NCBI GenBank assembly: GCA_905369775.1
Contig: CAJPJR010000035.1
Coordinates: 1 to 19,960, forward strand
Direction of reading: 5' to 3'
Source: Prevotellaceae bacterium UBA1746
GTDB taxonomy: Bacteria > Bacteroidota > Bacteroidia > Bacteroidales > Bacteroidaceae
Length of the DNA: 19,960 nucleotides
In this document: positions 1 to 6,134 of the stretch, piece after piece
Layout: each line of letters opens with the position of its first letter
How positions within the stretch are numbered: position 1 is the stretch's first letter
The notes under the pieces: generated by a model
Databases searched by the model: none
Seen by the model: the letters and a program-made list of their open reading frames with translations, nothing else
What the model was told of the DNA's origin: nothing
Program-made: the position numbers and the translations under genes

Positions 1-1613
1 CTGTAGAGGTAAACGTCGCGGAAAATGCCGCTCATGCGGAACATGTCCTGACACTCGAGATACGAACCATCGCTCCAACGCATCACCTGCACCGCCAAGC
101 GGTTCTCGCCGGGACGCAGATAGGGCGTGAGGTCATATTCGCTCACGTTGTTCGAACCCTGACGATAGCCCACTTCGTGACCATTGAGCCAAATCGTGGC
201 CGCCGAATACACGCCGCCGAAATGAATGATCGTGCGGCGTCCGTCCCACGAAGCCGGGAGGGTGAAGGTGCGCACATACGAACCCACGGGGTTGATGCCA
301 TAGTTCGCGCCGCCGTCGTTGTAGCCGGGCCGCGCCATGATGTAAGGCGGTGTGTTGGCGTGCGGATACTCCACATTGCAATAGATGGGGTGGTCGTAAC
401 CGAGCATCTCCCAGTTGGAAGGCACGGGAATGTCGTCCCAGCGGCTCACATCGTAGCTGTCTTTGAAGAAATCCATCGGACGCTTCGAGGGTTCGCTCAC
501 AAGGTTGAACTTCCACGTGCCGTTGAGCGAGAGATAACGTTCGCTCACGGGCACCGTCCACGGTGTGGCGTAATAGGCCTTGTCGGCCAGCATCTCGCGT
601 TCCGAAGCGTAGGGCTGATAGGTGGTGTGTCCCGGCAGGCGGTTGATGGCAAAGATCGTTTCGTCTTCCCATCGGGGCGACTGGATTTTGGGTTTGTCCA
701 CTTCGTCAAACGCCACCCAGGCCGTGCTGTCCTTCACATTGAGCGGCACGATTTTCATCTCGTTGCCGCGCAGGGCAAACATTTTGCCCTTTTTGTTGTA
801 GGAAGCAATGACAAACGCGTTGGCTTCGCCGGGCACGGGCACAATGGTCAACTGCGCATTGCCGGGATGGTTCATCTGCGCCGGCCATTGCAGCAGGTAG
901 TCGATCGAGGCATTGTTGCCGCCGTCGTCGAAGTGCTGGGTGAAATAGGCATTGCCCACCACGCGCCGGTTGAGGTCGAGCATCTTCACGTTCCAATACT
1001 GACCACGGCGGAGCGAATCCTTCGGTTCGGCCACGATGTGTGCGCCGTTCTCGGGCAATTCGCCATTGCCCAACACATAGCCGGGCTGACCGACAAGGCG
1101 CAGGCGGTAGGTTTGCGCATCGTCGAAGCCGGAGACTTCTGCCGGGTGGGTGCGAAAAGCCGAATGCTTGTCATGCCGTGCGGCAGCAAGATCTTTGAGC
1201 ACGGCTTTGCCCGTGGCGTCCAAACTCAGGCACACCGTGCGGCGAGCTGCCGGCACGAAGAGGTAGCCTCCGCCCGGCAGCGCTTCGACGCTCCACATTT
1301 GGTTCTCGTCCGAACCGTTGATTTCGCCGGTTTCAACGCGGTCGCCGGCAAAACGCAGCGCGCGTTGCGTGAAGGGATTGATGATGCGCCAGGCCCCCGA
1401 GAGCGGAGCCAGCGTCCAGTACTGCTCGCGGCGAGCGGCATCCACCTCGGCAGTGCGCACCGCGCCGTCGCGCACATCGAGCACCTTCGCACCCGCTGTG
1501 GGAGGCGAAAGCCGATAGAGCGCACCTTTGCGCCACTGGGGCGAATCGGCGCTCAGCCCTAAGGCGAAGGCACCGAACAAGAGCGTGCAAAGAGCTTGTT
1601 TGATCACGTTCAT
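1..1613 (-). CDS. Secreted GH2 beta-galactosidase with N-terminal ricin-type domains (3' part beyond the window)
   Basis: Reading leftwards from the ATG at 1611-1613, 537 codons stay open to the window edge, so the gene is partial. It hydrolyses terminal beta-galactosides and is probably exported. Residues 1-22 form a signal peptide ending LSA. Residues ~25-310 form an extra N-terminal region with three QxW motifs (Q64-Y-W66, Q105-M-W107, Q205-Y-W207), the signature of ricin-B beta-trefoil lectin domains. From ~315 (WEDETIF) the chain matches the N-terminus of LacZ-type GH2 enzymes: LSLNGTWKF at 361-369, YDHPIYCNVEYP at 406-417, the jelly-roll sugar-binding domain, and RWSDGSYLECQDMFRMSGI at ~512-530. 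The catalytic glutamates of the TIM barrel lie off the window, so activity cannot be judged. No neighbour suggests a polysaccharide-utilisation operon here. The GH2 family is clear; the lectin role is inference from QxW spacing. Confidence 0.9.
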   Translation of the reverse strand, partial: MNVIKQALCTLLFGAFALGLSADSPQWRKGALYRLSPPTAGAKVLDVRDGAVRTAEVDAARREQYWTLAPLSGAWRIINPFTQRALRFAGDRVETGEINGSDENQMWSVEALPGGGYLFVPAARRTVCLSLDATGKAVLKDLAAARHDKHSAFRTHPAEVSGFDDAQTYRLRLVGQPGYVLGNGELPENGAHIVAEPKDSLRRGQYWNVKMLDLNRRVVGNAYFTQHFDDGGNNASIDYLLQWPAQMNHPGNAQLTIVPVPGEANAFVIASYNKKGKMFALRGNEMKIVPLNVKDSTAWVAFDEVDKPKIQSPRWEDETIFAINRLPGHTTYQPYASEREMLADKAYYATPWTVPVSERYLSLNGTWKFNLVSEPSKRPMDFFKDSYDVSRWDDIPVPSNWEMLGYDHPIYCNVEYPHANTPPYIMARPGYNDGGANYGINPVGSYVRTFTLPASWDGRRTIIHFGGVYSAATIWLNGHEVGYRQGSNNVSEYDLTPYLRPGENRLAVQVMRWSDGSYLECQDMFRMSGIFRDVYLY

Positions 1614-1669
1614 GAGATTTGAAAACTTGTATGTTGTTGAGTTGATATTCCGATTTGGGGTGTTGCAAG

Positions 1670-1677
1670 CAAAGATA
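1670..1677 (-). promoter_or_regulatory. Bacteroidota -7 box for the GH2 gene
   Basis: On the minus strand this reads TATCTTTG, an exact match to the Bacteroidota -7 consensus TAnnTTTG, 56 nt before the GH2 start codon. I do not see a TTG -33 element at the usual 19-21 nt spacing, so the promoter may be weak or activator-dependent. Confidence 0.55.
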
Positions 1678-1982
1678 CTACTTTTTTCACGACGCACCGC
1701 CTATTTGCGCACCGGATATGACAACCTCGTGCGGAAAGTTGCTGTGCGCTCCCGTCGTTGTCGGGAAACGATTTTCGTTTGCCGGTCGCAACTTGTGCGC
1801 GTTGCGAAAAGCTCGACGCGCGCCGCTTCATCCGATCGGCGAATATGCGCTTTTGAGTCCGCACGCCCCGACGGCAGATTGTCGCGAACGAACCGCTCTC
1901 TCGAAGCGACTTACGAGAAGTAGGGAGCTTTCCGCACAAAACGCCCTTGTTTGGATTCGAGGGTTCCGTGTTTTTCGCCTCT

Positions 1983-2323
1983 TCCTCGCGCGCGTACCCG
2001 TCAGGTGGTTTTCGTTTTTTTCCTTCACCTCTTCACCCACCTATTGCAACGCAATGATTGTCAATGCGTTTGGTGTGAAGGTTTTTGCATTTTGCCTTCA
2101 CCCTCTGCCTCTCACTCCCGGTCTCCACCGCACCGCACGAAAAGTCTGCTTTTCAGCGGAATTATTTTCAAAAGCCCGGGAGTACCGAACAGAAACAGCC
2201 GACGGTGAAGGTAAAAGTCCAAAGCCTTCACCCCCAACAAACTCTACATCAACCGATTGCGCACAATGGGTGAAGGAGTGAAGGGAAAAAACGAAAACCT
2301 CCTGACGCGTGCACGCGCGAGAA
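1983..2323. repeat. ~340-bp palindromic (inverted-repeat) element, MITE-like
   Basis: The left arm (~1983-2120) and right arm (~2173-2323) are imperfect reverse complements over their whole length. The outer tips read CTCGCGCGCGTACCCGTCAGG on the left and, reverse-complemented, CTCGCGCGTGCACGCGTCAGG on the right. Next come matching GGTTTTCGTTTTTT tracts, then TTCACCTCTTCACCCA against TTCACTCCTTCACCCA, then inner GTGAAGG and CCTTCACC blocks, and ACTCCCGG at the inner ends. The translated products of the two strands therefore resemble each other. No transposase is present. It could be a non-autonomous mobile element (MITE) or a dispersed intergenic palindrome. The symmetry is seen directly; mobility is inference. 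Confidence 0.75.
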
Positions 2324-2358
2324 GACGTCATTCACAGCGGTGCAAGGGTGGTGTTTTG

Positions 2359-2391
2359 GGCTCGCGGCGGACGGTCGCACGGCCGCGAGCC
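2359..2391. other. GC-rich 10-bp hairpin
   Basis: GGCTCGCGGC (2359-2368) pairs perfectly with GCCGCGAGCC (2382-2391) across a 13-nt loop. No run of T follows on either strand, so it is not a typical intrinsic terminator. It sits between the palindromic element and the next promoter; its role is unknown. Confidence 0.5.
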
Positions 2392-2524
2392 GACAAGCGA
2401 AAAACAGCGGTATTCGTTCGGCATCCGCAGGAAGACAAGGGGAGATTTCAGTTCTGCATAAAACATCGCATAACTGTATTTTTTCGTCGAATTGCGCGTT
2501 GCGCGAATAGAATGCGCGACGTAG

Positions 2525-2556
2525 CTTGTACAGGCGGAAACAAAGTCGTAATTTTG
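2525..2556 (+). promoter_or_regulatory. Bacteroidota promoter for the exported protein at 2636
   Basis: CTTG (2525-2528) is followed after 20 nt by TAATTTTG (2549-2556). This fits the TTTG-N19-21-TAnnTTTG consensus of the Bacteroidota primary sigma factor. It predicts a leader of about 75 nt before the ATG at 2636. Confidence 0.65.
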
Positions 2557-2635
2557 TGCAAGCTAAGCGCGCGCAACGCCGCCCCCGCGACGGGCGCCCG
2601 CCTCGGCCCATTTGTTCACTCCTATCTTTTCCCCC

Positions 2636-3235
2636 ATGACCCCAATCGTCCGCTGGTTGTCCGGCCTCGTTTTGCTCCTTGTGTCCTGCTTTTCTCTCTC
2701 GGTCAGTGCACAGGAAACCATGGCTTCGCTCAAAGATGGTTACTACTTCGTGAAAAACGCACGAACCGCCGAAAATGCGCTCTACATCGGTCGGCCGCGC
2801 ATCCCCAAGCAGCTGCCGGGTGCCGCGTTCAACCGCGACCCAATGCGCGCCTGCTGGACCTTCGACAGCCGCATGCCGCTGCCCGACGTCTTTGAGGACG
2901 ACGCGCTTTTCTTCCTGTTCAAAATCACCCGCATCTCCGACGACGGGCTCTACACCTTCCAAAACGTGGGAAGCGAACGCTATCTGGCGGGCACGGACCG
3001 CGAGGGAGCGAGCCTGCCCACCATTCCCTTTGTGTTCGACGATGCGTTTTTCTACATTGAGCACGATGCCACAGACCCGAACTATGTGAACCTGGTCTCC
3101 TTCAAACAGCTCGACCACAAAAACAACGCGGTGAGCACCAGCGAACACAACAACGGGGTGGTGATGTCGAGCACTGCCGATGCCGGTGCACGGTGGTTGC
3201 TCATTCCGGTCGACGAGCGTCGCGTGCATTTGTGA
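2636..3235 (+). CDS. Small exported protein of unknown function, possible beta-trefoil
   Basis: The protein is 199 residues from the ATG at 2636; a TTG start 24 bases upstream is possible but would only lengthen the signal peptide. Residues 1-25 are a clear export signal. It contains both a lipobox-like LVSC (Cys18) and a signal peptidase I site SVSA|QE, so it may be a lipoprotein or a soluble secreted protein. The mature part starts with DGYYFVKNA and contains alternating beta-strand patterns, with tryptophans at RACWTF and GARWLLIP. This is reminiscent of ricin-like/beta-trefoil carbohydrate-binding modules such as the one on the neighbouring GH2 enzyme, but QxW is not preserved. I do not recognise a family with confidence. 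It has its own promoter, and no downstream gene is close enough to make an operon obvious. Confidence 0.75.
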   Translation: MTPIVRWLSGLVLLLVSCFSLSVSAQETMASLKDGYYFVKNARTAENALYIGRPRIPKQLPGAAFNRDPMRACWTFDSRMPLPDVFEDDALFFLFKITRISDDGLYTFQNVGSERYLAGTDREGASLPTIPFVFDDAFFYIEHDATDPNYVNLVSFKQLDHKNNAVSTSEHNNGVVMSSTADAGARWLLIPVDERRVHL

Positions 3236-3272
3236 ACCACGCGTCGGTGCGAGCGAAAAAAACGTGTCGGCC

Positions 3273-3303
3273 TTTGACATTCGGAGTGCAAAGCGTAACT
3301 TTG
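3273..3303 (+). promoter_or_regulatory. Consensus promoter for threonine dehydrogenase
   Basis: TTTG (3273-3276), a 19-nt spacer, then TAACTTTG (3296-3303): an exact fit to the Bacteroidota housekeeping promoter. The predicted leader to the ATG at 3442 is long (~135 nt). It contains an 8-bp inverted repeat, CTTTTCAG (3324-3331) and CTGAAAAG (3395-3402), that could fold. Confidence 0.8.
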
Positions 3304-3441
3304 CCGCCAATTTGAAACTTCCACTTTTCAGAATCCACCACACTATTCCATTTGCGCCGACGGTTTGTGCCGGAGCGGATTGAGGCTGGGGGAACTGAAA
3401 AGACAACGCACAATAAAACCCTGTAATCTGTTAGGATTTCA

Positions 3442-4398
3442 ATGAAAAAAATTCTGGTCATCGGTGCCACCGGACAAATCGGTTCGGAACTCACCATGAA
3501 ACTTCGCGGCGTTTACGGCAACGACAATGTCGTGGCCGGCTACATCACGGGTGCTGAACCCAACGAAATGCTGCGCGAGAGCGGTCCCTGCGAAATTTGC
3601 GATGTGACCGACGCTGCCGCCATTGCCGCCGTGGTGCAGAAGCACAACATCGATTCGATCTACAACCTGGCTGCGCTGCTTTCGGTGGTGGCAGAGAACA
3701 AGCCCAAACTGGCTTGGCACATCGGTGTGAACGGGCTGTGGAACGTGCTCGAAGTGGCGCGCGAACAGCAGTGCGCCGTCTTCACGCCCTCGTCCATCGC
3801 CTGCTTCGGTCCCGAAACGCCGGCAGACCACACGCCGCAAGACACCATTCAGCGTCCCCGCAGCCTCTACGGCATCACCAAGGTGACCACCGAATTGCTC
3901 TCCGACTATTATTTCCGTCGCTACGGTGTGGACACCCGTGCCGTGCGCTTCCCCGGCCTCATCTCCTACGTCACTCCTCCGGGAGGCGGCACCACCGACT
4001 ATGCTGTCGACATCTACTATTCGGCCGTGAAGGGCGAAGAGTTTGTTTGCCCCATTGCCAAGGGTACGTTCATGGACATGATGTACATGCCCGACGCACT
4101 CAACGCTTGTGTGCAACTCATGGAAGCTGATCCCGCGCGCCTCATCCACCGCAACAGCTTCAACATTGCGGCCATGAGCTTCGAACCGACCCAAATCTTT
4201 GAGGCCATTCGTCGACAGCTCCCCGACTTCAAAATGCGCTTCGAAGTGGATCCGCTCCGCCAAAGCATTGCCGACTCTTGGCCCAACAGCCTCGACGACA
4301 CGGCAGCGCGTCAGGAATGGGATTGGAAACCGGCTTTCGATCTCGACGCGATGACGACGGACATGATCAAGAATCTGACTCCGCGCCTCAAAGCTTGA
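3442..4398 (+). CDS. tdh: L-threonine 3-dehydrogenase, short-chain (epimerase-like) type
   Basis: This 318-residue protein belongs to the extended SDR / NAD-dependent epimerase superfamily. It matches the SDR-type threonine dehydrogenases of Bacteroidota and trypanosomes, which oxidise L-threonine with NAD+ to 2-amino-3-ketobutyrate in the cytoplasm. The Rossmann motif GATGQIG is at 8-14, the catalytic serine region TPSSIACFGPETP at 115-127, and the YxxxK pair is Tyr143/Lys147 (LYGITK). The segments VRFPGLISYVTPPGGGTTDYA and GTFMDMMYMPDAL are characteristic of this subgroup and distinguish it from sugar epimerases. The length is normal and no key residue is missing. The usual partner, 2-amino-3-ketobutyrate CoA ligase (kbl), is not adjacent. 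The gene is a single transcription unit bounded by a consensus promoter and a strong terminator. Confidence 0.92.
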   Translation: MKKILVIGATGQIGSELTMKLRGVYGNDNVVAGYITGAEPNEMLRESGPCEICDVTDAAAIAAVVQKHNIDSIYNLAALLSVVAENKPKLAWHIGVNGLWNVLEVAREQQCAVFTPSSIACFGPETPADHTPQDTIQRPRSLYGITKVTTELLSDYYFRRYGVDTRAVRFPGLISYVTPPGGGTTDYAVDIYYSAVKGEEFVCPIAKGTFMDMMYMPDALNACVQLMEADPARLIHRNSFNIAAMSFEPTQIFEAIRRQLPDFKMRFEVDPLRQSIADSWPNSLDDTAARQEWDWKPAFDLDAMTTDMIKNLTPRLKA

Positions 4399-4460
4399 CC
4401 CGGCGCTCCCTTGCTGAGCCCCGCCTAGTCGGTGCTCAGCAAGACTGCCCCACTATAAAA

Positions 4461-4498
4461 ATGCCTCCTTCGGCTCATGCTGAAGGAGGCATCTTTTT
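4461..4498 (+). terminator. Intrinsic terminator after tdh
   Basis: ATGCCTCCTTC (4461-4471) pairs perfectly with GAAGGAGGCAT (4482-4492); the loop can close further (GGC/GCT), followed by CTTTTTG. It lies 62 nt past the tdh stop codon. A shorter A-run upstream (4457-4461) may also let it stop transcription arriving from the minus-strand araC gene. Confidence 0.85.
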
Positions 4499-4582
4499 GT
4501 ATTGTACAGCTTCGGGACTCACCCGGTGGGTTGACGTAAGCATTCATTCTCAGCTGCGGCCGCGGACACGCCATGAAAGGGA

Positions 4583-5563
4583 CTACGACCGACGCGATCC
4601 GAACACGTCGAGCAGTTCGATGGGGCGCGGCAGCGTTTGCTGCACACTTTCGCGATAGCGGGTAGGGGTCATGCCTAGCAGTTTGGAAGCATAACGACTG
4701 AAATAGGAGAGGGAATGGAAATTCATCTCTTCTGCTATCTGTGTCATCGGAAGTTCGGGCTGTTCCAGCAGTTCTTTGAGTGGGACGAGCGCGTAGGAGT
4801 TGATGATGGCTGTGGCACTCTTGCCGGTGACGCGCCGAATGGTGTCGGTGAGGAATTTCGGTGTCACGCCGATTCGCGAAGCGTAGTAGCGCACCTCGCG
4901 CTCTCGGCGGGCGATGCCGCTTTCGAGCAGATCGTAAAACCGTTTGACGGTGCGGGCGCTGCGATCGGTGGCGGTGTGCTGGGCAGCACGAAGGGCAAGC
5001 ACATCGTAGACGAGAACGCGACTGAGGGCGGCGATCACCTCCTCTTGGTAAGGTGTCTGCGGCTCGCTGCGTCGCTGACTGATGCGGAGGAGGTCGTCAT
5101 ACAACCGGTTGGTTTCCACATTGGAGAGCCGCAGGAGTTCGCTCTCACCGCATCCCCATCCGGCCAACAGCTGTTTGGCAGCCAAGGCGTCTTGTTGTGG
5201 CGTACGCGCCGAGGGATCGGCGGGCAGAGACTCGGGCGTTCCCTCCGGAGCGTTTCCTCCGGGTGGCGCACCGGCCGAGGGATCGAGCAGGGGATGGATG
5301 TGCAATTGCTCCCAAAACTCGACGGGCGCCGCGACATATTCCACACACCAATCGGAAGAGGCGTTGTGCATCACGACGCTGCGCAAGTCGCTGACGATCA
5401 TCAGATCATTGGCACCTACCGTCCAATCGCCGGTGGGGGTATGCAACCGTGCATCGCCGGAAAGTGCAAGCAGAAAAGCGACCGACGAGCGTTCCCGTCG
5501 TTCGATCTGCGGCTGCATTTCCATACCGCCGATGAGTTGATTACCACAAAATACTGTTGCCAT
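4583..5563 (-). CDS. AraC-family transcriptional regulator
   Basis: With the ATG at 5563 the protein has 326 residues. The frame is open further upstream, but the promoter -7 box lies at 5568-5575, so longer starts would not be transcribed. Even 5563 implies a leaderless mRNA; ATG 5524 (MEMQPQIE) is the alternative. Residues ~20-90 look like an AraC cupin-type sensing domain (HTPTGDWTVGANDLMIVSDL). Residues ~93-128 are a Pro/Ala/Gly-rich linker that looks like an insertion. Residues ~205-306 form the double helix-turn-helix domain: YYASRIGVTPKFLTDTIRRV for the first and MTQIAEEMNFHSLSYFSRYA for the second, followed by LGMTPTRYR. It probably regulates genes in response to a small ligand. The ligand and targets are unknown, and no dedicated neighbour is obvious. 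Confidence 0.85.
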   Translation of the reverse strand: MATVFCGNQLIGGMEMQPQIERRERSSVAFLLALSGDARLHTPTGDWTVGANDLMIVSDLRSVVMHNASSDWCVEYVAAPVEFWEQLHIHPLLDPSAGAPPGGNAPEGTPESLPADPSARTPQQDALAAKQLLAGWGCGESELLRLSNVETNRLYDDLLRISQRRSEPQTPYQEEVIAALSRVLVYDVLALRAAQHTATDRSARTVKRFYDLLESGIARREREVRYYASRIGVTPKFLTDTIRRVTGKSATAIINSYALVPLKELLEQPELPMTQIAEEMNFHSLSYFSRYASKLLGMTPTRYRESVQQTLPRPIELLDVFGSRRS

Positions 5564-5567
5564 GTCG

Positions 5568-5598
5568 CAAAGATACATGTTTTGCGAGAATTTGACAA
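5568..5598 (-). promoter_or_regulatory. Consensus promoter of the araC-type gene, abutting its start codon
   Basis: On the minus strand, TTG (5596-5598), a 20-nt spacer and TATCTTTG (5568-5575). Only 4 nt separate the box from the ATG at 5563, so transcription should begin at or next to the start codon. Confidence 0.75.
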
Positions 5599-5620
5599 CG
5601 ATACAAACAGGAAAATGCAA

Positions 5621-5645
5621 TGAATCAGCGCTTTTTTGTGATTCA
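5621..5645. promoter_or_regulatory. Inverted repeat upstream of the araC promoter (possible operator)
   Basis: TGAATCA (5621-5627) and TGATTCA (5639-5645) are perfect reverse complements separated by 11 nt. They are centred about 35-40 nt upstream of the -33 element of the araC-type gene. The position fits a binding site for an activator or for autoregulation. The spacer contains a T-run, so a weak hairpin is an alternative reading. Confidence 0.35.
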
Positions 5646-6134
5646 TGCACAAAAACGGGCCGCAAAAGTGAGAATTGTGCTATTCGAGCTTGCATTTTTG
5701 CGTTACAATCTGCCCGTTCGGCCTTCAAACTTGTGCTTATGGCCATCTGTCAACGGGAATCCTAACGAGATAAGAATCCGGGAGGCGGTCGCTATGTGAC
5801 GTATCCTCAAGGGCTTTCTGCCGGCCGTGGCGAACCCGCCGACGGTTCATTCACAATTACCATTCGTCAGGATATTACCATTCGACAGCGCATATTTTCA
5901 GCTGTTCCATCCGTTTGGATGGATCGTAAACGCGAACTCGTCGTCGCATTCGTCCTGCCGCTGTGCATTGTCCCGTGTTCCTTTTAAGAGGCATACGACT
6001 GCTTCCCCCCAAAAAAACTCCCCGCCACAGCAAGTGTGGCGGGGAGTGGCGAGCGGGTCGTCAAAGAGAAAAAGGTCACAACGCGCGTGGCACTATAGAG
6101 GAGGCTACCGACCGATCGGGACATCGGCGGGCAA
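5646..6134. other. Non-coding stretch between araC promoter and GH20 3' end
   Basis: I see no supported gene. The stretch contains an 11-bp direct repeat, ATTACCATTCG at 5856-5866 and 5874-5884 (18-bp period, with CAG shared 1 nt after each copy), and the GH20 terminator at 6011-6047. The short open frames across it look random. Confidence 0.5.
6011..6047 (-). terminator. Intrinsic terminator of the GH20 gene
   Basis: A perfect 13-bp stem, ACTCCCCGCCACA (6017-6029) with TGTGGCGGGGAGT (6035-6047), and a 5-nt loop. Read on the minus strand it is followed by a run of seven T (complement of A 6011-6017). It lies about 90 nt beyond the GH20 stop codon. Confidence 0.85.

Larger units (their letters stand above)
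1614..2635. other. 1-kb non-coding stretch between divergent genes
   Basis: I see no convincing gene here: open frames exist on both strands, but their products look like low-information translations. It holds the GH2 promoter (1670-1677), a featureless part (~1680-1980), a palindromic repeat element (1983-2323), a GC-rich hairpin (2359-2391) and the promoter of the next plus-strand gene (2525-2556). Each is listed separately. Confidence 0.6.

Noticed and set aside
177..1562. A 461-codon plus-strand frame over the GH2 gene
   Set aside because: It is an antisense shadow: the minus strand encodes recognisable GH2 and QxW motifs across the same interval.
1655..2281. A plus-strand frame of 208 codons in the intergenic region
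   Set aside because: It runs through the palindromic element, and its translated sequence has no protein-like pattern or promoter of its own.
2249..3406. A 385-codon minus-strand frame across the exported-protein gene
   Set aside because: It crosses the palindrome, a promoter and the antisense of a signal-peptide-bearing gene; no domain is recognisable.
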